Assembly: GCA_023395675.1 (NCBI GenBank) | Contig: JAEWYL010000033.1 | Coordinates: 1-17,452 of the forward strand | Source: Chloroflexota bacterium | GTDB lineage: Bacteria; Chloroflexota; Anaerolineae; Anaerolineales; UBA4823 | Reading direction: 5' to 3' | DNA length: 17,452 nt | Shown here: positions 1 to 6,424 of the stretch, in pieces | How the letters are laid out: every line of letters starts with the position of its first letter | Position numbering within the stretch: the stretch's first letter is position 1 | Made by a program: the position numbers and the translations under genes | Notes under the pieces: generated by a model | What the model was told of the DNA's origin: nothing | What the model saw: the letters and a program-made list of their open reading frames with translations, nothing else | Databases searched by the model: none

Positions 1-50
1 TTTTTTTTTTTTGGGGGGGGGGGGGGCGCCCCCCCCCCCCACCCCCACAA
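1..50. other. Low-complexity homopolymer tract at window edge
   Basis: A run of 12 T is followed by 14 G, then CG, 12 C, and short C/A runs. The G and C runs are self-complementary. Nothing here looks coding. It resembles a contig end or a sequencing or assembly artefact more than biology, although a real G/C hairpin cannot be excluded. Confidence 0.7.
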
Positions 51-82
51 CAAAACTTTATACAGACCGGTACGAACGCATC

Positions 83-107
83 AGGGCAGCGGCTTATCCG
101 CTGCCCT
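83..107. terminator. Hairpin, possible terminator
   Basis: A perfect 10-bp stem (AGGGCAGCGG at 83-92 with its complement at 98-107) encloses the 5-base loop CTTAT. On the plus strand it is followed by TTTACTATT, a weak T-rich tail; on the minus strand there is no T run. It sits just beyond the pcm terminator and may act as a second back-up hairpin. Confidence 0.5.
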
Positions 108-123
108 TTACTATTCCTGCAGC

Positions 124-155
124 AAAAGGGAGGGGCTAACCGGCCCCTCCCTTTT
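124..155 (-). terminator. Terminator of the pcm transcript
   Basis: A perfect 13-bp stem (AAAAGGGAGGGGC at 124-136, complement at 143-155) has a 6-base loop. Because the outer stem is A4/T4, each strand ends in TTTT, so it can work as a bidirectional rho-independent terminator. It begins at the last base of the pcm stop codon, so it most likely ends the minus-strand LLM-pcm transcript. Confidence 0.75.
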
Positions 156-835
156 CACATCTCCTGTTCCCAGTGGTCGGATTTCCATCCCTGCTGGCCC
201 AGGAGAGGCACGAAAGCGACGGGGATAAAGCTCTCCTGGAAATAACTCTCCCCCTCCCGGCGCCAGCGCTGCAGGTTCTGCCCGGTTTTATCCCCTACCG
301 GGATCACCAGGCGCCCGCCGGGGGCGAGCTGCTCCAGCAGGGCTGCAGGGGGCGCGGGAGCGGCGGCGGTGACCAGGACGGCGTCGTACGGAGCGCGCTG
401 CGGCAGCCCCAGCGTCCCGTCTCCGATATGGACGAAGACGTTCCTCAGCCCCAGGCGATGCAGCGTCTCCGCCGCCTGCGCGGCCAGGTCGCTGTGCCGT
501 TCGACGGTGTGCACCTCGCGCGCCAGGTAGGCGAGGACCGCCGCCTGGTAGCCCGAGCCGGTGCCGATCTCCAGCACCCGCTCGATCCCCTCCAGCTCCA
601 GCAGTTGGGTCATGTATGCCACCACGTAGGGCTGCGAGATCGTCTGCCCGCTGCCGATGGGGAGCGGGCCGTCGGCGTAAGCCATGTGGCGCACTTCCTG
701 CGGGACGAAAACGTGCCGCGGGACCTGGTACATGGCTTCCAGCACCCGGGGATCGTGGATGTCCCGGGCGGAGAGCTGCTCATCCACCATGCGCCAGCGT
801 TCCCGTTCGTAAGTAGGATCCGGTTCCATCATCAA
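155..835 (-). CDS. pcm: Protein-L-isoaspartate O-methyltransferase
   Basis: This cytosolic enzyme uses S-adenosylmethionine to methylate isoaspartyl residues in aged proteins so that they revert to aspartate. The 226-residue product has the family landmarks in order: PLPIGSGQTISQPY around residues 57-70 (substrate loop), the SAM motif I VLEIGTGSGYQAA at 87-99, the post-motif LAPGGRLVIPVG at 170-181 and the terminal FVPLLGQQGW near 208-217. Length is normal for the family. The start is uncertain. The longest frame begins TTG-ATG-ATG (835, 832, 829) behind only a weak GC-rich leader, and an internal ATG at 790 (MVDEQL) has a GGGAA upstream. It lies 21 bases after the LLM oxidoreductase stop, so the two are probably co-transcribed. 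A terminator overlaps its stop codon. Confidence 0.95.
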   Translation of the reverse strand: MMMEPDPTYERERWRMVDEQLSARDIHDPRVLEAMYQVPRHVFVPQEVRHMAYADGPLPIGSGQTISQPYVVAYMTQLLELEGIERVLEIGTGSGYQAAVLAYLAREVHTVERHSDLAAQAAETLHRLGLRNVFVHIGDGTLGLPQRAPYDAVLVTAAAPAPPAALLEQLAPGGRLVIPVGDKTGQNLQRWRREGESYFQESFIPVAFVPLLGQQGWKSDHWEQEM

Positions 836-856
836 TCCGGCCGCCGCCCGGCCCTT

Positions 857-1858
857 TCAGGCAGCGAACCCCTGCACCAGGGTGCTCCAGAACTCGTCTT
901 TCTCCCCGGGGTTGAAGGGAAGGTACAGAGACAGCCGGTCCGCCAGGCCCCGGTAGCGGGCCAGCAGGGCGGGCGCCAGATCCTGGGGCGAGGCGATCAC
1001 CGCGAAAGTCTGCAGCATCTCGTCGGTAATTGCAAAGGGCATCTCCTCCCATTTCCCCCGCCCCGCCAGGATCGAGAGCTTCTCGGCTTCGGCCTCCCAC
1101 CCGTGCAGGGCCATCACCGGGCGGTAGGAAGGCGTGGAGGCATAGAAGGCCACCTGCGCCCGGACGAAGAAATCCTCCTCCGGGGAGGTGACCACAAACG
1201 CCGTGACCGACACGCGCACCTCCGTCCGGGCCCGCCCGGCTTTCTCCGCGCCCGCCTCCAGGGCAGGGAGCAGGACCTCCGCCAGGTAGCGCGGGGTGTG
1301 GAAGGGATGGACGTGGAAACCCTGGCAGGTCTCACCTGCCAGCCGGGCCAGCCCCCGGTTTACCCCGGCAATATAGATGGGGATCTCGGGGTGCTCGATC
1401 GGCCCCGGGTTAAAGAACGGGCTCATCAGCGAAAGCCGGTAGTAATCGCCCCGGTACTCCAGCCTGCCCCCCGTCTGCCAGGCCTGCCAGAAGGCGCGCA
1501 GGGCCCCGATCTGCTCGCGCAGCTTGCCCACCACCGATTCGGGCCAGGGCATGCCGAAGCGGCGCTCGATATGGGCCTTCACCTGGGTGCCCAGGCCGAG
1601 GATAAAGCGCCCGCCGGAGGCCTGCGCCAGGTCCCAGGCGGTATAAGCCAGGGTGGCGGGGCTGCGGGCGAAAGCGATCGCCACGGCGGTGCCAAAGTGC
1701 AGCCTGCGGGTGTGTTCGGCGATCAGCGCCCCGGGCAGGAAGGGGTCGTGCATCGTCTCGGTGCTCCACAGGGCCTGAAACCCCAGCTCATCGGCGGCGC
1801 AGGCGATGGCGGGCACCTGGGTTAATGGGACCGGGGGAAGAGAAGCGTCTAAGATCAT
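857..1858 (-). CDS. LLM-class F420-dependent oxidoreductase
   Basis: The 333-residue product matches luciferase-like monooxygenase TIM-barrel proteins, most like the F420-dependent subgroup defined by MSMEG_2256 (TIGR03617). Visible features are an N-terminal strand with DASLPP, AADELGFQALWSTETMHDPF near 21-40 (LLM signature), RFILGLGTQVKAHIERRFG near 84-102 and PEIPIYIAG near 157-165. The substrate cannot be read from sequence. F420 rather than FMN as cofactor is inferred from the subgroup. The ATG at 1858 is preceded by AGGTGA with suitable spacing, supporting this start. A TATACT box about 85 bases upstream may give it its own promoter. The pcm gene follows 21 bases after the stop. Confidence 0.88.
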   Translation of the reverse strand: MILDASLPPVPLTQVPAIACAADELGFQALWSTETMHDPFLPGALIAEHTRRLHFGTAVAIAFARSPATLAYTAWDLAQASGGRFILGLGTQVKAHIERRFGMPWPESVVGKLREQIGALRAFWQAWQTGGRLEYRGDYYRLSLMSPFFNPGPIEHPEIPIYIAGVNRGLARLAGETCQGFHVHPFHTPRYLAEVLLPALEAGAEKAGRARTEVRVSVTAFVVTSPEEDFFVRAQVAFYASTPSYRPVMALHGWEAEAEKLSILAGRGKWEEMPFAITDEMLQTFAVIASPQDLAPALLARYRGLADRLSLYLPFNPGEKDEFWSTLVQGFAA

Positions 1859-1942
1859 TCTTCACCTGTTCGCGTCAAATCCTGGAATCTGGGACCGGTG
1901 CGGGCGGCTTCCGCTGCGGCGTTGCTTGACCCTCTGCCTACC

Positions 1943-1971
1943 AGTATATCTCACCGCGGTATGAATGCACA
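1943..1971 (-). promoter_or_regulatory. Possible promoter for the LLM gene
   Basis: On the minus strand TATACT (complement of 1943-1948) is a good -10 match. At 17 bases spacing the -35 position reads TGTGCA (complement of 1966-1971), only a partial match. It would give a leader of about 75 bases before the AGGTGA ribosome site of the LLM gene. Confidence 0.35.
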
Positions 1972-2048
1972 GGCTTCTCGTCTCGAAGCTGGGGCGATTG
2001 CCTCCTCCTCTCTTGCCGGGGCGCAATCCCGCAAAATCAGGCAGTGTA

Positions 2049-2088
2049 GGGTTGATTATGGGGCTGCGCCCCACAAACAACCCTTTTT
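2049..2088 (+). terminator. Two-stem hairpin with T5 tail (plus strand)
   Basis: Outer arms GGGTTG (2049-2054) and CAACCC (2078-2083) flank an internal loop and an inner 6-bp stem TGGGGC/GCCCCA (2059-2064, 2068-2073) with loop TGC. TTTTT follows on the plus strand, the form of a rho-independent terminator. No plus-strand gene is seen upstream. On the minus strand it falls 24 bases after a small gene but has no T tail. It may be a dispersed intergenic repeat. Confidence 0.5.
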
Positions 2089-2106
2089 CACAACCGGCCA
2101 GGGCAT

Positions 2107-2385
2107 TTACGGAGACGGGTACGGGAAAGGGGTCGGAGAGTCGAGCAGGTAAACGCCATGCTCATGCCTCCTCTCTACCGGGGCCTGGAAAGCCGCGAAC
2201 CTGCCGTCTGCGGAGAGGGAGAGAATTTCCGGATCCGCGAGGGGATTGTAATAGCCTGGGGGCAGCGGCAGGACGGTGGTGAGGCCGCAGGGCTCGAACC
2301 GGCGTGTATGCCAGCGAGCCCCAGGGATGATTCCACCTGCGAGCAGGGCGAGGAGTACGAGAGCAGCCAGCCAGGCTTTGCGCAT
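2107..2385 (-). CDS. Small exported hypothetical protein
   Basis: I do not recognise this 92-residue protein. Residues 1-22 are MRKAW followed by a Leu/Ala-rich stretch, a convincing signal peptide or membrane anchor; there is no lipobox cysteine. The middle contains LSLSADGRFAAF, which resembles one blade strand of TolB-like or WD40-like propellers, so the gene could be a remnant of a longer propeller protein or an independent small protein. The C-terminus ends in a Pro-rich tail (SPTPFPYPSP). AGAGG lies five bases before the ATG, supporting translation. It is in the minus-strand block between the M42 peptidase (96 bases upstream) and the LLM gene. Function unknown. Confidence 0.55.
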   Translation of the reverse strand: MRKAWLAALVLLALLAGGIIPGARWHTRRFEPCGLTTVLPLPPGYYNPLADPEILSLSADGRFAAFQAPVERRHEHGVYLLDSPTPFPYPSP

Positions 2386-2481
2386 GGAGACCTCTCGACC
2401 TCTGTCTTGAGCTCGGCCCCGCGCCGCCTGCGGGGGTCAGGGAAGGCCATTAATTTTTTCAGCGATAAACTTCGAGCGGAA

Positions 2482-3531
2482 TTACTCCGCCGCCATATAA
2501 GCTGCCGCCCACTGCGCGGTGGCGACCAGGGCCTCCAGGTGCGTGCGCTCGTAATTGTGCGAGGCGTCCACCCCCGGGCCGATCAGGGCGATCGCCACGT
2601 CGCCGCCCGCCCGCCAGTAGGCTTCCGCGTCCGAACCGTAGTAAGGGTAGATATCCACTTTATAAGGGATATTGTGCTCGTCCGCCAGGCGGCGCAGGCG
2701 CTGGCTGAGACCGTGGTGGTAGGGCCCGCCGGAATCCTTGACGCACAGGGTGGCGTGGAACTCGTCCGAGGCCTGGCCCTCCCCTACCGCAGCCATGTCC
2801 AGGCTGACCAGCTCGGCCAGGTCGGGCGGGAAACCGCCCGCCGCGCCGTGGCCCACCTCCTCGTAATTGCTGACGTGCAGATAGGTGGTCTGCGCCGGCT
2901 GCAGGCCCGCTTCGTGCAGGGCCTTGACCGCCGCCAGCATGGCCGCCACGCAGGCTTTATCGTCCAGGTGGCGCGAGCGCACAAAACCGTTGGTCAGCTC
3001 CACCCGCGGGTCGAAGGCCACGAAATCCCCCACCTCGACGCCCAGGGCCCGGGTCTCCTCCTCGTCCTGCACCCGGGCGTCCAGCCGCACCTCCATCTGC
3101 TCGTCGTCGCGCTTCAATTCGTTCACCTGCGCGCCGTGCACGTGCCCGGAGGCCTTGCAGAGCAGGAGCGAGCCGCGCACCGGCTCCCCCCGGCTGGCGA
3201 AGACCGTGCAGCCCTCGCCCTCCACCGTATTCCAGGCGAAGCCGCCGATCTTGCTCAGCTTCAAGCGCCCGTTCTTCTTGATCTCTTTCACCATCGCCCC
3301 CAGGGTGTCCACGTGCGCGGTGAGGGCGCGCGGCGCGTCCTGCGCGCGGCCGGGCCAGGCGGCCAGCAGCGCCCCTTTCCGCGAGCGTGAAAGCTGCAGG
3401 AAGGGGAAGGCGCCCAGCGCGTTCTCCGCGCAGCGGATGGCGGCTTCCGAATAACCGGTCGGGCTGGGGGTATTTAACAGTTCCGTCAGGGTGGAGAGCA
3501 GGTATTCGCTGTCAATGGGGGGGAGGGTCAT
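2482..3531 (-). CDS. M42-family metallopeptidase (aminopeptidase-like)
   Basis: The 349-residue product belongs to the M42 glutamyl-aminopeptidase/endoglucanase-M family, cytosolic di-metal enzymes that form large tetrahedral assemblies and trim peptides. Metal and catalytic signatures are visible in order: AHVDTLG (His73, Asp75), SRHLDDKAC near 185-195 (bridging Asp), NYEEVGHGA (Glu-Glu pair), SLDMA, and the C-terminal SHNYERTH. It is closest to the M42 subgroup annotated as osmoprotectant NAGGN-type or general M42 peptidase; specificity is not readable. The ATG at 3531 has GGAGA five bases upstream. The thioesterase gene ends 27 bases before it, so both probably share the leaderless promoter at 4000-4005. 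Confidence 0.92.
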   Translation of the reverse strand: MTLPPIDSEYLLSTLTELLNTPSPTGYSEAAIRCAENALGAFPFLQLSRSRKGALLAAWPGRAQDAPRALTAHVDTLGAMVKEIKKNGRLKLSKIGGFAWNTVEGEGCTVFASRGEPVRGSLLLCKASGHVHGAQVNELKRDDEQMEVRLDARVQDEEETRALGVEVGDFVAFDPRVELTNGFVRSRHLDDKACVAAMLAAVKALHEAGLQPAQTTYLHVSNYEEVGHGAAGGFPPDLAELVSLDMAAVGEGQASDEFHATLCVKDSGGPYHHGLSQRLRRLADEHNIPYKVDIYPYYGSDAEAYWRAGGDVAIALIGPGVDASHNYERTHLEALVATAQWAAAYMAAE

Positions 3532-3558
3532 TGGAGTCTCCGTGAATTGAGGTGCATG

Positions 3559-3993
3559 TCAACTGCCGAGAGGCAGCCCTTCGAAGGCCGTGATGATTTC
3601 TCGCCAATCGTCCGGGAGCGGGATGGTCCTGCCGCTTTCGTACTCGTAGGCCACCAGCACGGTGGAGGCCTGGGCCAGCTCCTGCCCGTTCTCGCCGTCC
3701 TCCAGGCTGTACTCCATCGTCAGGCTTTTGTTGCCCAGGCGCGAGACGCGCAGGCCCACGCGCAGGTCCTGGCCGAGCAGGATGGGGGCTTTGAAGGCCA
3801 GATGCGCGTCGGCCAGGATGATCCCGATCCGGTTCTGGTGCAGCAGGCGGCCGTCCCACAGCCCCAGGCGTCCGAAATAGGCCACGCGCGCCTGCTCCAG
3901 GTAGGTCAGGTAGCGGGCGTTGTTCACGTGCCCCTGCGGGTCCAGATCGCCGTAGCGCACCTCGATTGGATGGTAAAAATGGAAAGCCGGCAT
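3559..3993 (-). CDS. Acyl-CoA thioesterase, 4HBT hotdog family
   Basis: The 144-residue product is a single hotdog domain of the 4-hydroxybenzoyl-CoA thioesterase/YbgC type, which hydrolyses acyl-CoA thioesters in the cytosol. The signature at residues 12-36 (VRYGDLDPQGHVNN, then YLTYLEQAR) includes the catalytic Asp of this family. The length is typical. The natural acyl substrate is unknown. The ATG at 3993 has no Shine-Dalgarno site. Instead a perfect TATAAT lies six bases upstream on the minus strand, so the mRNA is predicted to start at or next to the A of the ATG. It heads the minus-strand block with the M42 peptidase and diverges from the membrane protein at 4037. Confidence 0.9.
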   Translation of the reverse strand: MPAFHFYHPIEVRYGDLDPQGHVNNARYLTYLEQARVAYFGRLGLWDGRLLHQNRIGIILADAHLAFKAPILLGQDLRVGLRVSRLGNKSLTMEYSLEDGENGQELAQASTVLVAYEYESGRTIPLPDDWREIITAFEGLPLGS

Positions 3994-3998
3994 GTAGG

Positions 3999-4030
3999 AA
4001 TTATACTCTTGTTCTGCTTAAGGTATAATT
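3999..4030. promoter_or_regulatory. Face-to-face leaderless divergent promoters
   Basis: An exact inverted repeat, AATTATAC (3999-4006) and GTATAATT (4023-4030), is separated by 16 bases. On the plus strand TATAAT at 4024-4029 lies seven bases before the ATG at 4037. On the minus strand TATAAT (complement of 4000-4005) lies six bases before the ATG at 3993. With usual -10 to start spacing both transcripts begin at or within a base or two of the ATG. With 17-base spacing each promoter's -35 position reads TTATAC and overlaps the other promoter's -10, so two polymerases could not occupy it together. Confidence 0.7.
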
Positions 4031-4036
4031 CGCCGC

Positions 4037-5272
4037 ATGGATAACAACGACATCGACCAGACCACCCCGCAGCAGGACGGGCGGGGCGAGGCTGAGCAAA
4101 GTCATCTCGAGCAGACCCTTCCGACGCCGGTCGAACCCGCGTCTTACGAAACACCCGAGACAGAACCGCAGCCCTCTTCTACCGCCGCCCCTGAAGGAGA
4201 ACCGGAGGCCGTACCGGAGCCTTCCCCTGAGCCCGCGCCCACCTTCGAAGGGCTGGAGGAGGCCGGCGCCCCACCCCCGCCTCCGCCCGCCGCCCGCAAG
4301 CGGCGCCTGCGCTGGCCCGCCTGGATGCTGCTGGGCCTGCTGGCGCTGGTGCTCATCGCCGTGGCCAGCGGCTACAGCGGCTACCGCAGCGGCATCCGCC
4401 TGCGCGAGGAGGCCCAGGCCACGCTGATTACCTCCCAGCTGCAGGAGCAGTTCGACCTGGCGGTGCAGGATATGTCCGCCGGGCGCTACGAGCTGGCGTA
4501 CCAGCGCCTGTCCTACATTAACCAGCACGACCCGAACTACCCGGGCATGATGGACCTGCTGGTCGAAGTGCAGATGAAGGTCAGCACCACCCCCACGCCC
4601 ACCCAGGCCCCCACGCCCACCCTGACCCCCACGCCCGACACGCGCGGGGTCGAGGCCCTGGTGGCCGCCTCGCAGCAGGCGATCGCCAACAGCCAGTGGA
4701 CCGAGGCCATTGACACCCTGCTGAGCCTGAGGAAAACGGACCCACAGTACCAGGCGGTGATGGTGGACGACCTGCTCTACGTCTCCTACCGCAACCGGGG
4801 GCGAGAGAAGATCCTGCAGCAGGCCGACCTGGAGGGCGGTATCTACGACCTCACCCTGGCGGAACGCCTGGGCCCGCTCGACGCGGAGGCCGACGGCCTG
4901 CTACAGTGGGCCAGCCTGTATATTACCGGCGCCAGCTTCTGGGAGATCGACTGGGCTCAGGCTGTCTTCTATTTCGGGCAGGTGGCCCCGGCTCTACCCA
5001 ACCTGCGCGACGGCACCGGCCTGACAGCCGGCGAGCGCTACCGCCAGGCCCTGGTCGGCTATGGGGACGACCTGATGAAGCAGGAGCAGTACTGCGACGC
5101 GCTGGCGCAGTACGAGCTGGCCGCCGCCCAGGGCGGGGATGTGGGAGAGAAGCACACCCAGGCCCTCCAGGCCTGTAGCGGCGACAGCGGCGAGGACGGT
5201 GAGGATGAGGATGAAGGCGAGGAGGGCAGCGGGGAGAACGGGGGGTTAGCCACCCAACCGGCCGCGCCTTAA
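4037..5272 (+). CDS. Membrane-anchored protein with TPR-like region
   Basis: Hypothetical 411-residue protein. Residues 1-88 are acidic and Pro/Glu-rich, with a poly-Pro run near 79-84. Residues 93-113 form one transmembrane segment after a basic patch (RKRRLRW), suggesting the N-terminus is cytoplasmic. Residues about 130-180 and 205-380 are helical with TPR-like repeats (for example SAGRYELAYQRLSYINQHDPNYP and YCDALAQYELAAAQGG), split by a Pro-Thr linker at 184-201. The C-terminus is strongly acidic (GEDGEDEDEGEEG). This looks like an extracytoplasmic scaffold, and no enzymatic motif is visible. The start has no ribosome site but sits seven bases after TATAAT, so it is probably leaderless. 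A CopD-like gene follows after four bases. Confidence 0.75.
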   Translation: MDNNDIDQTTPQQDGRGEAEQSHLEQTLPTPVEPASYETPETEPQPSSTAAPEGEPEAVPEPSPEPAPTFEGLEEAGAPPPPPPAARKRRLRWPAWMLLGLLALVLIAVASGYSGYRSGIRLREEAQATLITSQLQEQFDLAVQDMSAGRYELAYQRLSYINQHDPNYPGMMDLLVEVQMKVSTTPTPTQAPTPTLTPTPDTRGVEALVAASQQAIANSQWTEAIDTLLSLRKTDPQYQAVMVDDLLYVSYRNRGREKILQQADLEGGIYDLTLAERLGPLDAEADGLLQWASLYITGASFWEIDWAQAVFYFGQVAPALPNLRDGTGLTAGERYRQALVGYGDDLMKQEQYCDALAQYELAAAQGGDVGEKHTQALQACSGDSGEDGEDEDEGEEGSGENGGLATQPAAP

Positions 5273-5276
5273 CCCG

Positions 5277-5783
5277 ATGCAGATCCCGGTCGCGTTCCTC
5301 AGCCTGGCCTACTGGCTCCATATGCTCGCCACCCTGGTCTGGATTGGCGGGCTCTCCGCCATGGCGATTCTGATCCTGCCTGCAGCCCGGCGGGTGCTGG
5401 AACCCGGCGACTACGCCCGCCTGCTGGCCGACCTGCAGCGCCGCCTGGACCCGCTGGGCTGGATGAGCCTGGTGGTCCTGTTCGGGACGGGCATGTTCCA
5501 GATGAGCGCCCACCCGAGCTACACCGGTTTCCTGTCCGTTGACAGCCTGTGGGCCACGGCCATCCTGGTCAAGCACCTGGTGATCTTCGGCATGGTCGGG
5601 ATCAGCGCCTACCTGACCTGGGGCCTGCTGCCCTCGCTGCGGCGCTCCGCCCTGCAGCTCGAGAAAGGCCGCCAGGCTCCCGACCTGGGCCGCCTGCAGG
5701 GCCGGGAGATCTTCTTCCTGCGCCTCAACCTGGTCCTGGGGGTGCTCGTCCTGGCCCTCACCGCCGTGGCCCGCTCCGCCTGA
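5277..5783 (+). CDS. CopD-like integral membrane protein
   Basis: The 168-residue product has about four hydrophobic helices (around 8-33, 60-78, 90-118 and 145-165) and the N-terminal HMLATLVWIGGL motif (15-26) of the CopD/copper-resistance D superfamily. Related proteins are put forward as copper importers or heme/copper-handling membrane proteins; a copper role is only an inference here. It begins four bases after the previous stop and has no Shine-Dalgarno site, so translation is probably coupled to the upstream gene. No copper chaperone or CopC domain is seen nearby, which leaves the assignment at superfamily level. Confidence 0.75.
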   Translation: MQIPVAFLSLAYWLHMLATLVWIGGLSAMAILILPAARRVLEPGDYARLLADLQRRLDPLGWMSLVVLFGTGMFQMSAHPSYTGFLSVDSLWATAILVKHLVIFGMVGISAYLTWGLLPSLRRSALQLEKGRQAPDLGRLQGREIFFLRLNLVLGVLVLALTAVARSA

Positions 5784-5847
5784 ATGAAGGCGTGTAAGGC
5801 CTGGGGATCGTTCATTACGCTTCGTGTTGTTCTCGCTGAGTATGTGT

Positions 5848-5899
5848 AAAAAGTATTGTGGGGAAATGGGTGGCTGAGCCGCCCATTTCCCCACAATAC
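5848..5899 (-). terminator. 47-base palindrome with T5 on the minus strand
   Basis: Arms of 22 bases (5853-5874 and 5878-5899) are complementary apart from one G-T wobble, with a 3-base TGA loop. On the minus strand the stem runs straight into TTTTT (complement of 5848-5852), the form of a very strong rho-independent terminator. Yet the genes on both sides are on the plus strand. On the plus strand there is no T tail, so it would at most protect or weakly terminate the copD-like transcript. It could also be a dispersed palindromic element. Confidence 0.6.
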
Positions 5900-5931
5900 A
5901 TAATCCAGGTATTTAGCGACAGACTCCCTGG

Positions 5932-6378
5932 ATGAACGCTCTAAAGTGGAAAAACCTCCCGATACCCGAAGGCCATGTGCTCCCCCTGTGCGTGGGCCTG
6001 GCGCTTCAGGTCTTCTTCCCCCGGCCTCTATTCAAGTCATCCCGGTTGAAATCTATCTTCGGTTGGCCGTTCCTGCTGCTGGGCGCCCTGCTCGTCGCCT
6101 GGGCCGTCGGCGCGGTCAGGGACGTGGATATCGAAAGGCCCAACAGGGTGATCGATTCTGGACCTTACCGGTTCAGCCGCAACCCGATGTATGTCGGTTG
6201 GACCTTAATCTACGCCGGCCTGGTTGTGCTGGTGAATACTTGCTGGCTGCTCATCTTCCTACCGGGGGTACTGGTCTTCACGCACTTTTTCGCCATCCGG
6301 CAGGAGGAACAACGCCTGGCACGGGAATTCGATGAGTCCTACCGGCGGTACAGCGCAAGCGTGCGGCGGTATCTATAA
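5932..6378 (+). CDS. Isoprenylcysteine carboxyl methyltransferase-type membrane methyltransferase
   Basis: The 148-residue integral membrane protein belongs to the ICMT/PEMT methyltransferase superfamily. The SAM-binding signature GPYRFSRNPMYVG is at residues 77-89 and the second part, RQEEQRLAREF, at 123-133, with SYRRYSASVRRYL at the end. Hydrophobic helices lie around 15-30, 42-62, 87-102 and 104-122. Bacterial members methylate small or lipid-like acceptors that are mostly undefined, so the substrate is open. The start has no ribosome site; CATAAT lies about 27 bases upstream. Base composition is clearly lower in GC than its neighbours (31 of 60 in 6001-6060 and in 6181-6240), which suggests later acquisition. 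It converges with the glycosyltransferase gene with only 46 bases between them and no hairpin there. Confidence 0.85.
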   Translation: MNALKWKNLPIPEGHVLPLCVGLALQVFFPRPLFKSSRLKSIFGWPFLLLGALLVAWAVGAVRDVDIERPNRVIDSGPYRFSRNPMYVGWTLIYAGLVVLVNTCWLLIFLPGVLVFTHFFAIRQEEQRLAREFDESYRRYSASVRRYL

Positions 6379-6424
6379 ACCGGCGTCCCCCTCTTCGCGG
6401 TCTTTACATTTCCTTTTGTCTGTT

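Noticed and set aside
173..1825. Plus-strand 550-codon open frame opposite pcm and the LLM gene
   Set aside because: It is antisense to two well-recognised genes, its product is Gly/Gln/His/Arg-rich without any known domain, and such long frames are common opposite high-GC genes.
4570..4640. C-rich near-tandem repeat in DNA
   Set aside because: Explained by codons of the Pro-Thr linker in the membrane protein, not an independent repeat element.
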